Position numbers and translations under genes: made by a program. The notes beneath the pieces were generated by a model. The model was not told the origin of the DNA and did not search any database. It saw nothing but the letters and a program-made list of their open reading frames with translations. A DNA stretch of 64,000 nucleotides from Cloeon dipterum (Eukaryota > Arthropoda > Insecta > Ephemeroptera > Baetidae), in contig NC_088789.1 in the NCBI RefSeq assembly GCF_949628265.1, positions 22,251,883-22,315,882 on the forward strand. The letters are read 5' to 3'. The first letter of the stretch is position 1; each line of letters begins with the position of its first letter. Below are positions 37,836 to 51,900 of the stretch, piece after piece.

Positions 37836-39952
37836 GTTGTTTTACTCACTTTTCTCATTAATACCATCTGTGTTTCTCGTAAATTACTTGACACACTTTT
37901 ACTTTCAATTTGTCATCTCTCCGTAGAGAGGTGTCAAGGTATTCACATTTGTATTAGTTGCCGTGATGAGTAATGCACTGAATGCCTCAACAAAAGAAAT
38001 AAACAACATTTAAAATAAAAATAGATTGATTTGATGTATATTTGAAAAAATAAAAATTGTGATTTTACTCTAAAATTCATTGACTTTTGAGTTATATATT
38101 TTAAGTTTGATGCTTTTTAAAATTTTGAATTGTATATAAAATTAAAAATTTTATATTGAATGTTTATTTTATAATATTTTTTTATTAAATATTTCTCTAA
38201 TATTTATATAGTGAACTGCTGTCCAAAGTATACTTTATAATTTTCAAAATACTCTCTTTGTGACACCAAAATCTGTTATTAATAATTCATCACGATCCTT
38301 ACTTAACCCAAGTTGACTAAAGAAGTTCATTACAAAGTTTTTTAGCAGTGTTATAATATCATGTACCCAGTTAACAAATTATAAGTATAGCATAATTATG
38401 TTTCGGTCTAATTCAGATTCCTCACTTAACAATTTTTCTAAGTGTGTGCTTGTGAGAGAAAAATCTCGTTTAATCACATATTAAACTACGATTTCCAGAA
38501 GGCAGTGATTCAAAAGATTTGCCTGAATTACAAAGAAAATAGAAATGAAACCTAAGTTTGATTCGTGCAGAAAGTTAAATACAAAAAGAAAAATTTAACC
38601 TTTAAATTTAATAGAAACGGTATGGCTCTACTCTGTATGGAAAATTAATTTCGGATGGTTAGCAAAATATAGTGAAAATTCTATGAGAAAAAATATATGC
38701 AACGCGTTCTCGTACTGTACAGCAGCTGTTTCGGCCCTGCAGTTTTTATCGGGTCTCTCGCAGGCACTTTTCCTAAAATTCTTCTTGGATAGGGCAGCAG
38801 TTTGCAGCTGTCAGAAAGATAACAGGGAATTTTTATTTCGCAAATTCTCATGTTAAAAATAGCACAATTTATTTATTTGAAATTAGCTTTTAATTACAAT
38901 CTTTGCTATTTTGAGCTGGTGAATTTATGTAAAAGGGAGGTTGAATCACAGGGAGGGCGAATAGCACGGTTGGCAAGCTTCCGTCACTTCTCTTTACGAT
39001 ATTACTCAGAATTAATTGGTGAAGTCGGTCGTTTTCGTTGAAATCGCTGGTTCAGAACTATCTGCAGTTGCGGTTGTGAAATTTTTTTGGGGGTAATGTA
39101 CTGCTACTCCAGAATTAATTTTCCACGCACAGTAGCCATTCAGTTTTTCTTAAATTTAGAAATGTTTAAATTTTGTGTCCGAATTCAAATCTAATCTGCC
39201 CCAATTTTTTATTTGGGCTTGTTGCAATTCACTACCGACACCTGACAGAAAATTATGTTTCAAGAGTTATTTTGTCAGATTGTGGGATTCGACCCAGAGA
39301 CCTGCATGTCCAAGCACGAGACGATTATTATAAGACTAAGAAAGCGGAAACGCTCTGAATTCAAGACGATGAAAAACGTGGATTTCGAGGGTGCTTTTTT
39401 CCTTTCCCACGGCCCAGAGAGAGAAAAAAGATATTGTGCAGGATGCCGCGAGTAAGGCGAGATATAAATACCGAAAAGTGTGAGCGTGTGCAATAAATGG
39501 AGCTGCCTTCGCCAGTGTGTCATTATCTCTTCCGGAGTAAATAAAATATTTATTGCACCGTAGTGGCGCGAGTGCGAGTGCGAGAGAGAGAGAGACCTGT
39601 TGCTCTCGTGTTCATTTGTACGTACAGAGAGCGGCTTCCTGTGCCGCAGCCACCGCAAATAATGAACGAGTGGTAGTGCCAATTCAATATATTAATGCGT
39701 CGGCGTGTGCTCGCCCCGCCCATTTGCTATTTCATTCAGCTGGATGCGGGACGGGTCGGGACGCACCTCGATTATTTGCATTTTGTAATCGAGGCACCAC
39801 TCGATATTCGCGTTGCATGCCACTTTTCCTTGTGTTCGCGATTCGAATCGCGCACTCGCTGCCAATCTATTAGACGACGACGACGACACGACATTGGAAA
39901 TGGTTTCTCATGCAGCACCGACTATTTGTTACAGCAGCGCGAGCAGAGCACC
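37836..39952. other. Intron between exons 1b and 1c
   Basis: AT-rich to about 39.2 kb, then a degenerate tRNA-like segment and the GC-richer upstream region of exon 1c. A GA run lies near 39581-39595. No further exon is supported. Confidence 0.45.
39278..39357 (-). repeat. Possible tRNA-derived SINE remnant
   Basis: On the minus strand, GGGTCGAATCC (39294-39284) differs from the tRNA B box GGTTCGAATCC at one base. TAGTCTTATAA (39338-39328) resembles an A box with two mismatches, 33 bases upstream. The anticodon and T arms do not fold properly, so it is not a working tRNA. A decayed tRNA-derived short repeat is the best reading, with low certainty. Confidence 0.3.
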
Positions 39953-42900
39953 ATGCAGACCAAAAACGTGAACCAGACTCCGTTGAACAACGCTGTCGTC
40001 GTGCTCGAGGTACTTTTTCACAGAAAACATTTCTCTGATATTATTTATATATTATTATTATATATATTATAATTTTTTTAATTTTAAATGCGGCCGGCAC
40101 AAATCAAATAATTTTCTAACATGAAGGGTCTTTAAAAATGTTAATTATTTTACTGGCCCAAATAAAAAAACGGATAAATCTTTTGATGCCTTAAGATACT
40201 TTTCAAATTCCCATCCAGTTCAAAAAGTGACCAAATAAGAATTCTAATCTGTTATTTATTCGAAATATAAAATGAAAGCATAAAAAAACTAACAAACTTT
40301 TTTGAAATGCATTTAACTGCCTTACAACAGAGGAACCAACAAGGCTTAAACTTGATCGAACCCCTTCCCAAATTATAAATTCATCCTAGTAAAAGACCAG
40401 CAAATTTTAAATTTAATTTTAACAAATTTCAATTTTAAAGTTTAAATTAAAAAATGTTACCTTTTTTACTTTGCATCAATAGTTTACTAATTAACGTGAT
40501 TTTTATACCCAATTAAGAAACACTCGTTCAACTGTCAAAATTTTAATTAAAAAACTAATTTGAACAACTTTTTGAGATAATTTTATCATAATTTACAGCA
40601 TTTCCTTGCAAAATTTTATATGAATTTATCATTAAACTTCATTTATATATAAAATACTCTTTCTTATCACGTAAGCTATATAAATCAAGAAATTTGAAAT
40701 GTAATTCGGCTATTTGACATGTTTTAATGAGTCAAAATTGTAAATATCGACTCAAGAAAAATAAATAAATTATTTATGCATGTATGTATCTATCTATCTA
40801 TCTAACGTGATATCACATGTAAATTTTCTGCATGCGCGCTCATATTTTTTACATTTTACAATAGTAATAATTATATCTAAAATTGCATTTTGACAATACT
40901 TTAGATCAATTATTCTATACCAGCTTCACTAAAAATATCAATCATTTACATCAAATAATAATTTGAAGGTTGCATTATTTATTATTTGGATTTCTTTGTT
41001 GCGTGCAGAAACGGTGCAACGTTGCTCTGCCGTAAAATGTAGATTTCGCGTCCCAAATTCTCACAAAAATAAAAATTTTCATGGTTGGTTAGCCGCGTGC
41101 AAAACATCGCAATTACCTTTGCTGAATCCAAAACGGCACTGGCCCAAAACGAGATATAAATCGCAGTTAGCATGCTTTCATAGTTAGCGGCAGCTGGCAT
41201 AATAACCGTAAGCCAACCTGGAAGTTATGCAGCCGCGCTTAGCACCAATGTCGAGCAGGACACATAAAACCTTTTTCTGTACACTCTGCATTGAACGATA
41301 AAAATAATGATTTAAAGATGATACGCATTTAATTACGACGGCGGACAGCTAATGGAATAAATAAATAAATCTATATTTAAATTCGGCAATATGAGCACAG
41401 TTTCTAAGAATTAGACCAATTTGTTTCAAATTGCAAAGGAAAAAATAAATAAGAAAATGGAAAAAAGGCGTGATCAAGCTACAAGAAAATTTTTATTTGG
41501 AGAATAAATATCGTGAATGTTGAATTGAAAGCTAGTGAAACGTAAAAACAATAATAAATTATATTTTTTCTCATTTTCTTTATCTATATTTCAACTAAAA
41601 ATCGTTTTAATTATTTTAGGACCATTATGAAAAAATTAATTTAAAAAAAATAGCCTGGCACCGATAATGTAGATCAATTTTTAATGTGTCTTTCAGTTTT
41701 GACAAATGATCAGTCATTTTTTTACTGTTGTGCCTCAAAGATTCTTTCAAAGTCGTGGTTCGTGCTTATTTTTTGTCTACAAGTAAATCAGACGTACAGA
41801 AAAAATATTCAACTGTCTTAATCCTAAATTACCCGATAGTATAACCATTTATTTATTTTCCGTGTTTTAGAAAAACCACGCGAACAGTCATCATCATCAC
41901 CACCACCACCATCACCACCACCATGAGCACGCAGCTCAGCAGGCGAAAGAAGTTTCGCCAACAACTTCGCAGCACGTCATAATCAGCCCGGTCGCACCTT
42001 CTCTTTATTCGTCAGGTGCGTTTTATTTATTGATGAAAATAACTCGACGCGCGCGCTGTGACAAGTAAACAATCGGCGCGGCGGTCAAGTGTCGTGTATA
42101 TGCTAAGAGGCTAATTCGTATTCGGCTTTGTTTGTTGGCGCGCACAGTGAGTCAGCCGCTGTACCTTCAGACGCCCGCGCCGCCGCTGCCCCCTCGCGTG
42201 CCGCCGTCGAAGCAGCAGGGCCTCCTGATCGTGGCCCCCAGCGCCGGGCACAGCGCAGGCGCAGCCAACCTCAGCCAGGGCGGCTCTTTGGCGGCCGCAG
42301 TCTCAGGTATGATGCCACGAGTGGCGTGTTTTGTGTCGTGATTTTTACACCTAGATCGCCGCCCAACGGATAAAACTGGAGCCCAAACAGCATTTTTCCC
42401 CAGGTAGGATCGGCTCAGGGTGCTGGGCGGCGACCCTGGCTCAGGGAAAGCACGGTTTTCAGCGAAATGATTTTTTTCTTTGTCTAGAAATGTGTGGTTT
42501 TTTATTGTCTCGGCGAAAAAAATTTTTCTTTATCCTGATTTAAGGGTATTTTTTTTACTTATCTCAATTTTAGAGAAAATTTAATTTAATCACCGCAATT
42601 GTGGGGCACAGGAAATAGTGAAGGATGGTTGAGCAAGAAAATTGTAACAAAACCGCTTCCGTTTGAAAATCTGAATTTTTTAACCGTCTCAAGAAATTGT
42701 TCCATGTTGGTTGCAGCTCATTAATTTGTCTAGTAGACAGCTGTCCGATTCAGACAATATGCTGATTAACGAAAAATAATTTGCCTGCTCGGCAGATGCG
42801 AGCGGAAGATAATTAACTTTATCCTCGGCTGAGAATAGTAAAAATCCTATTTGCCGCAAAGTCGTAAAAACTACAGCAAAAGGAAGCCGAATCCGTTTTC

Positions 42901-45900
42901 CTGCTACAGAAGGGCTTTGTCCCAGCAGATTTCTCATGGCGATGCATGTTCTTTATGATAAAATGAACGAGCAAAGAAGGATGGCATTTGGCCGGCTGGC
43001 GGGCAATAAAATAAACCCGAAAATCCCACCTGCGGGATTCACAGTTAGGTGGGTGTCGCGCGTGCAGCTTTTTTGCCTCCTCTCCGCGCTGATCATAACT
43101 GCGGTGCGTTTTTTCGATCTGAATATATATCAGAGCGCGCGGACGGATGGACGGGAGGAGCAATTTCATTTCACTTCACTTCTGGCCACAGCAGCAGCAG
43201 AAAATGTTAAATAATAGTCAGTCAGAGGAAAAACTGGTTTCGTCATCGCAACGCAGCAGCAATTAGCTGCCAACGCGGACAAAATCGCTGCCCGGCTAAA
43301 ATTATTCATTATTCACTGCAGCAGCGATTCCGCCTGCATCGGCGTTAATTAAATGCAAATCTCTTATGCTGATCGGCAATTCGATCCTCTTCATATTTTA
43401 AAATGCCAACGAGCCAATATTTCTTGAGAGCATTGTCACAGTTTGATTTTGAAATGAGCGGATAATTGACGAAAAGACTGATTAACTGGAAATATCCGGA
43501 TTTTTTAAAATATTTTCTGAAAGTATAAAATAAGAACACCCACTTTTTTTAACAATTCAAAATTTCCTACACCGTTTGATAGATCTTGACGCGAGGAACC
43601 ACAATCTTCCGAGAAATTGTGATTAAAAGCGCTATAAATTTCTGGAGAAAATTAGCAAAAAAAATAATTGTAATTATTGAAACATCGAGCACCTTGTAGC
43701 GTTTTGAAATTCATTCAAACGAGTCAATTTTGAATTTTAAATTTCTATCGTCACTAAATAGAGTCGTCTACGTGGTAGATCAGATAATTGGAATATAATT
43801 TTGGTCAGATGCGATATGTTTTGACGGGTCATTGACGCCTCTCATGCGCGTTAAGGCGACGCCAGTCCGTCCCGTCCGTCGACTGCACACACATAATAGA
43901 CTGCTGTGCAGCTCGGGAGGATCCAGTTTCCATCGTGTTCAGTCAACTAATTTAGCGCCGGTGTGTTTACGTGCGTGAAAGATAATATCGAAAGTTCACC
44001 TCCTCATTCATCAACTAATCAACGCACTCCTACTCGTTTTTCAAAAACGGTTTCCAGCCGCGCGCAGATACAGATCTAAATCGGCTCAAATTTGTCTCTG
44101 CCTCTTATTTTGTCGCGCATTTTTTGCCCTGAAAGCAGTGCGCTCGCGCGCGTTGCACAGCAATTACGTGAATAGCGGCGCAGTAATTGCACCTGATGTA
44201 ATACCGGCGGCCGTAAATCTGAGATGTTGATGTGTGATTAAATGCAGCCTGAAATTTCTAGCTCTAGCCTCGGTCGGCACTTTGGTCAGCAGAAAATCAT
44301 GATTTCTAATTAAGCGGATGGAATGCTTGCTTTGGACAAAAAGTTAATTGCGGCTGAGCAGCTGTCTCCTTGCATAATAATTCTCCATTTTTACGTCGCA
44401 GTGGGAGGAAATCTGACAAAAGTCGGGATTTTTATGACGAAGGGGATTTGGAATGTGTCCGCTCGAGTTTGTAAAGCAAGTCAACACGCCCGCTCTTTTT
44501 CTAAAATACATAGCCTAATGGAGCCGAAATAATTAGCGCAGCAGGCACGATCGAAATATGAGGATCTTTGGCTCTTGAGCACAATTTACGTGGAAATCGC
44601 CTTTGGCCAAAACAAAAAGGAATTCCAGCCGCGCGCGCGACGCAGAGAAGAAAAATTAGAGGGACGCCCTATTATATGAACAGGAGGGATACCTGCGATT
44701 TGTTTGGTACCTTTTGTAAAATATATTTCTACCTGCTGACCCTACAGAGCGCGTTGGCTGCTTTCTCTCCACTTTATTAAAAAGGTCGGTGTCTGGCGGG
44801 AGAGGTGCAATAATTGTGTTGGACCGATTATAATACACACACACACAGATCGTGGAGTTTGTGGTCGCTATAATATAAGATCGTGCACGCGTCCATTCTC
44901 AGCGAGTAGATTTCAATATTGGGTAATAGAAAGTTAGGTTCGATTGAATAGTCCGAGGATTTAATTGTAATTTTATGGTTCTGCTCAAAACAAATAATTA
45001 GTCATGCGTTCAGGGTTGTGCGTTTAACTTTACAAACTATTTTATGGTGCAATATATGGACTTGAAGTTAGCGCAAATCATGGAACTTCAAGCAAAGTCA
45101 GAATAAACTTTTTTCAAAAACACTTTCATTTCCATAATTATGTAACATTTTATGTTAACTTTTTAAAAATTCAATTGTTGTAGCAACCTCCTTACTTTAT
45201 TTTAAATTCCAAAAACGCTTAATTAATCTGGATTAGTTTTTCTTTTATTAAGGACTACCTTTTGGTACAAGATTTTGATAAAAAAAAAATCAACGAGAAA
45301 ACAAACACAAAAAGAATGCGGGACGGTGTGAAAGTCGTCAAAAGAGTACTTTATTTAGGCCTCAATTTAGATGGGAATTTGACAGATAAGGCCCATTCGA
45401 GGCGGTGAGCTACACGAAATTAATTTACAACTTCCTCGCCGGGCAAAAAGCCGAGCGCGAGACGCTGGGAACAACGTCGGTGCACTTCTTTACGGCAATT
45501 TCGCAGAAGAGCGAATTTTAGCATCAACTGGGCGTTGATTAATGACAATCCGGCTCGTGACTCATGCCACTCTATCAAAATATTTACACACATTCCTAGC
45601 CACAATGATCAATTTGGTGATTCCTACTCTCGAGCGAGGACAGCGTTTCCTGGCTGTGTGAGTGGCCGCCACTTAAGAATTCGTGGCCGTCTCGACGCGG
45701 CGGCACTTTTTCCTCTATCCTCAACGCTCCTGCGGCACCACGCACGCGATCTCATTTTTTATTCTCGCTGCGTTGCGGTTCCAGATATTAATAATATCAC
45801 GGCATAAAAGAGTTTCTTTTTCTCTGCCTCGTATTGGCTGTTCCCACGCCGCGCGGCTCTGAAAGTTATTTTTATTGTTCTCACCACATACACATACACA

Positions 45901-48900
45901 CCGGCGAGGGTTTATCGCTTCCAAATGAATGTCCTTGCTTTCTTGCGCTCGTCAAAAGCGGTAACAGCCACTGGTGACGAACAATTGCCTCTTCTCGCGC
46001 TTTATTGCCAGCTGCAGTTTTACGTTTTGAAAGTGAAGATGAAGAAGAGGACCTTTGTTTTTGGGCTAAATGAAAATTGTTTCCACTCCATTTGCAACAC
46101 TTGAGCAGCGGAGTAAAAAATTTAACCATCACTCAGCGGCTGTGGATTTTAGACGTTCAGCTATTTTTTCTGAGCTTCCAATCGTCACAGGACCATCAAA
46201 CGAGCACGAATATTTGCAAATAAAAAAACTCTGACTCATGAGACTGCTATTTTTCAATCAAACACTATTTTTTGTTTTGTTTTCTGATCTAGTTGTTTAA
46301 CTTAAACAAATTTATTGCGAATTTTTGACCAATTATAAGTCATTTTTTTCTCTTTGGATTAAGAAAAGAATATTTTTTAATATAAAGTTTTGTGCACAAT
46401 GCTACCAATAGGTTGTTTTTTTTTCAACTAAATCATTCTCTAATAAAACCTATGACCTTAGTTATGAAACCAAAAAATCTATCTTTGAATAAAATTGTAA
46501 GGGTTAGAAGCAGGTCAGGAGCACAATTCGTTCTTAATTAAAATTAGAGGTTAATAAAAAGGTATAGGTTTTCTGGAATAATTTTGGGATAACATACTCG
46601 CCAATTTTAGATTCCCTCTCACTTAATTTTAAAAAAATATCTAGATCTTTTAATCTCAACTGAATTAAATAATCTAAGAAAATTAAAATTGTCAGAAAAA
46701 ATATTTCACTTTAAAAAAATATTTAAGCCCTTTTTATTTTAGGATAAAATACGGCAAAAATACTATTTACTAATAAACCATCTAAATTAAACTAACAAAC
46801 AGTTGTTAACCCAACAATTTTGCTTAAAAAATCTAATTTACCCCAAAAACTACAAAAAATGCATTATTTTATACTTATTTTGACTGTTAATTATTATTTA
46901 AAGGGTATTTCAATTTATTTTTTAAAAATCCTCTTACATAAAATATCAAGGAGACATTTTTGCAACAAAAAATCCACCTGTGAATCTAGTGTGTCTTGAA
47001 TTAAGATTTAACGTATAATATATGTACCGTGTTCCGCGAAAAAGAATGGCTAAAAATGCGCGTGCCTCGGCGCGTAATGGCAGATGAACATTCTTGCTCG
47101 TCGAGTGAAATATTACTGCTGAAACCAAATTGGTCGTATAGGAGAGAGGATGAAGTATATATACGTTTTATAGACGGTGTGCTTCGGAGCAGGAGCAGTC
47201 ATCCATCGGTATACGAACGATAATCTCGACGAGCAAGCACGCAGGAAGTGGTCCTTGTTTCAAATTCTAATCAGCGTCACGCTGCGCTGATTGGTTCATT
47301 GTTCTCACTTTGCATTTTTATTACATAAAACTGCCTAGCCGCCCGCAGAGCTGAAATAAGTTGCGGTAAAAAAGATGTTATCGCACTCGAGAGAGCAGAT
47401 ACTCGAATTCCTGATGCCTCTCGCCACTCTCGTGTATACTTTTCGGCGCAAAATAAGAGATGAAAACGCGCTTCCACATTCCGCCAAAAAGAGAGATGGA
47501 GACGCGAATCCAGTTTATCGGTTCAGGCAAGCTGGTTTTCTGCCGCTGAAAAGTGGGTGAAAGATGAGATAAAAATTATTCGTCCCTTTTATCAGGTTTC
47601 TCAGGTGGAAAGAATTTTTAGAAGCGAATTAATACAGTAAAATCATGGACATGTGACTTTTAAAATAAATTCAGCACCTCTAAAATAAATGAAAATGGAA
47701 TTGGAGTGCAGCAAAATTCAGGAAAATAATTATTTTCACTTTTACCTATATTATGCCCTGAAAATTTTTAATGAGCTCTAATTTTCCCAAGTTGCCGTTT
47801 AAATTTATGAGAAAATCGGCTCCAAACTTTGCTTGCTAATCAAACGGTGAGCCTTGTCTCCTTATTGAAATCATGATATATTTGGCCAGAAGGAATTTTT
47901 CCTCAAAATTCGCACACCGTTTGATATGATGCAACGATAGGAATCGAATTCAAACAAAAAATCACTGACGAACTGTTGAAATTTATGTAGTTGTTACATT
48001 GTCCTAATTGGATTATTGCAAGTTATTGCAAGCTTGTTATTCAAACAAACAAGATAAACAACTTCTAATTGTAAATAACAGTTCAATTTAATTTCAATTG
48101 TTGCTCTGCATCAATCCACTTTAAAATTAAATAAAGCAATTCACGCATGTAGCCAATTTAAAATGAAAGGCTCCTCACATCAATCATTCGATTTCACCGT
48201 TTTTTGCAGGGGACGCATTCAATTCCAGACAATCCGTCCTCAATTTGCTTGTTGACACACTTCAAGTCAAAACAGCATTTTCGTGCACACACACACAGCA
48301 AAACACAACAATTCCGTTCGCACGCACGCACGCAGCACGCTTTGTGGTCGGAATATTGATGATGGTCCTACAGACAAACTGTTGGCGAAGTGTATCAAAC
48401 AAACAGAGTTCTCAAGAACTCGATACACCGTCCGGCCTGTGCGCAGTGAAACCGAAAACTCGTGAGTGCCGGCCAGAAGGAAATTTCAAATTGCTGCACA
48501 AACCATATCGTTCGCGGTGATAAATAAAATCGTGCGCAGGCCGAAACCGGTCCACTTGCGGCGGCTCAGCTATGTGAAAAGAGGCGCATGACATCATTAC
48601 AAATTAAAACGCTCTCGTCCTAATAGGAGACATGTCAGGATAAATGGGAACGCAGTTTTAATCGGTTTTCCACTAAGTGGGACACAAAAATGGCCTGGAA
48701 TTCCTTGGAATGAAATTTTTTGCACGGCTGCGCGTTCTAATTTGTTTTTTGCCCCTTGAGATAGTGTTTTATCTCTTTAATAAATTGCAACACTTAATTT
48801 ACTTTGAAGGGTAAAATTTATAATGGTAGAAAATTTGCTAAAGAATATTATTGAAAGAACCTGATTTTGAAAATAGCTACTTGAAACCGTATTTTTCAAT

Positions 48901-51900
48901 CGAAATATATCAAGATTTGGATGCAGTTTTTGACAATTGAAATTTGTTTTTGTCAACTAAAAATTAGAATTTAAAAATGAGTTGTGATAAAAAAAATGTG
49001 AATTTTTGTGAAAAAGGCCAAAAAATACTCCATAGTTTATTTCAAATGGGTCTAAACAGATTTAAATTCTATAATGCATGCTTCTGTACCAGAATAAATG
49101 TAGACAAAAATAAATTAACAGCCCTCTTTAGTCCTTAACTTAGCCTGCTCTTGACTTGGTCACTTGGAAAGAATTTTGACCGCCAAAAATAACAAGAAAC
49201 CTCCCGACGTGCTTTCGATTCAATGATAAATGGACCAATTTGCATCCACTTTATCGATTTATGCCTTACAAGCAAATTAATGTCTGCGGCAAAGAGATTG
49301 GCGAGTGTGGTGTTGGCGTTGCGACATCTGACTCTGGAGAACAATGAAAAGGCGCGCAGCACAATGAAGCGAGAGGCGCGCCAATTAAGCCAGCGACCGT
49401 GGCGTGGGAGGAACAAGATCTCGAACCTGATTTTGTACGGCCTCCCTCTCCCGCGGTCTCGTTAATTGAAAAACGAACAGGTCAATTTGGGATTTGAGGT
49501 CACAGCAACGCACAATGAAATTGAAGAGTACCTACTACGTGCGTGCGATTCAGTGCATTCCTTAATTGCAGCTTAATAATTTTTCTCGTCACTTAATTTT
49601 ATATAATAAGAAGAGGTAATTAGGGCTGTGAATTTTAAATGACGCAGGCAATTTTTTCTGTGCTCTCAATCGTCATGTGATTAGTGAATAATTTTAAATC
49701 GTTTAAAAAGTCTGAAAATTGCCTAAATCAGCAAATAATTGGAAGTCTCTAATTTTTTAAGTTCTGGTTTGATATATTTTTGTAGGTGCTTATGAAGGTT
49801 ATCATCTTTTTTAATGCATCTTCCTCAGTATAAAGCAAGCTGTTTGTTTTTCCGCGTTTCTGCAGAACCATCAGTCGAAACTAGTTGAGCAGGTATTTCT
49901 GTAGGAATACGGAAAACAGCTCTACATACACTGAGAAAGCTGCATTATTTTGTGCTGAAGCATTTTTTATTACGTCTCCAAGTTCAAAAGTTTTCTTATT
50001 CAAATTTGGTTTCATTGCAAAATTTATAAACCGATTTTAATGGCTAAAACGTTGGATGTATTCTCCTATATTATAGTTGATATTGAATAACAGATTTCAC
50101 CATCCTCATTTAATTTAAAGTTTGTTTTAATGTACGCCCTACTTTCAAGAGATAACTTACAAATCATAAATTTAATATTCAAAAATATCAACCATTATTG
50201 TAAAAAATAATAAAAAGCAATTTAAATAAAACACATAGAATCGTACTTGTTTTATGAGTGTGCCTCAGAATGTTTATAAAGTTGAAAATTCACCGTATTA
50301 TTCAGTTTAATAAGTCCTAAAAAGTAAAAGTGTATCAAACCTCTTTTAATTGATGGTTCCCAAAAAATAGCAAGGTGTAGTTTGCAAAAACTCATCAACT
50401 GGGTTTATGTAAAACGTTTTGCTAACTAAGATAACCTCTGTCTTTCTATTCCATAAACAGTTAAAAACATTTTTAACCTAATTTGAAAGTTATTAACTTT
50501 TCTCTTCGGCAATTCATCCTGCTCCGATTTTGAATGTCAGCCTGTCAGGTGCTGCCCTCGGCGTGGAGGTTTGTCTTTCCTAAGACAAACGGCTCGCATA
50601 GGGAGCAGTCTCCGTGACAGTATAACAGGTGGAAGTGGAGCTAGTCAATTAGTTCCGGTAGCGACGCTTCCTGCCTCTTCTCTCATTTCAATACGGGCAC
50701 ACAAGAAAACAGTGAGAAGAAGCGGAATGGAAATAATAATCATTCACTTGGAGTTGCAAATCGCCTCTTTTTGTCCAATTAAAAATTAGAATGGCTATCC
50801 TGCTCTGTTTGAAATACAAGAGTTTTGGTAGACGACTCAGAAGTGGCTCGAGAAACCGCAAAACTAGCAGTGCGTTCATTAGGCGTTGATTCGAAATTTA
50901 CGCAAAGCGTCAAGCACCATAAAGAGCGAACGCCTCTCGCTGTGACGCAAATTCTCGTAAATTTTCATTCTGAAGGTGTAATTAAAAACAGGAAGCGTTA
51001 TTCAGAAAGAATTCTCGACGATGGTCCAGTCGAGAACAAAACGTTTTAAAAGCGTCCCCTTTTGTGCTGGCCGCACATAATAAATTTATTCAGAAGAGCC
51101 GCTTTTGTTGCTCGCATCCTTTTCCTCCGATCTGAATGCCAAATGATCTGAATGAATGGATCCTCCAACAACAAAGCCCAGACGGAATTCCATAAATCCA
51201 GGGATGAGCGTCCCACAGAGAAGAGGGAGGAGGGAAATAAAATTTCATCGCCGCTCTGGGGCAGATGAAAAGTGTCCCAGACAAAACACGAATGGTATTT
51301 TTTTGTAAGAAAAGCCAACGGACGGAGAGAGATAAGCAGTGGCTAGTCAGTTCAGTTCAGGGAGCAGCAGCTGCAGCGTGTGCGGCCAACTGTTGTCCCT
51401 TTCAAGCTCGCAGGGAGGAAGGGAGGGGGAGTCGTCGCGCGCGGCCGGCGTACCTGTTCCTTCTTCCGAAACGCGACTCTCTCGCGGCTGAGAGCACGCG
51501 CTCGCCCGGGCCAAAGTGCAGTGCGAGACGCCGGGCGAGAGACACGCACGCCGCAGGGATGCGCAGGGTCAAGCAGTGCGAGGCCCGCAGACGGCGCACC
51601 ATGACGGCACCCACCCTCACCACCCGCCAGAGGGATGCCCTCCTCACTGCCCAGAAACTGCTGGCAGGTACTCCCCAAAACGGCAAAATCCTAAAATTCG
51701 AAATACTTTTACTTTTCTTTTGGGCAGTTTTGCATTCGATTCGCGTTTAGTGGAATTTTTGGTGTTTTATTTGTAGGGGATGAAAATAATATGAAATGGT
51801 TATTAGGTCGTTAAGTTCAAGAATTAAATTGAAAGAAATTATCCAAGATAGTCTGTCTAATTTCTTTCCAATTTTTTAAGAAAATTTCCTTCCTCCTTCC

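Noticed and set aside
50549-50714. Open frame with a good splice donor (ACA|GTGAGA) inside the long intron
   Set aside because: It has no ATG, and the open frame needs a phase-2 junction, whereas both neighbouring junctions are phase 1; the phase-1 reading hits TAA.
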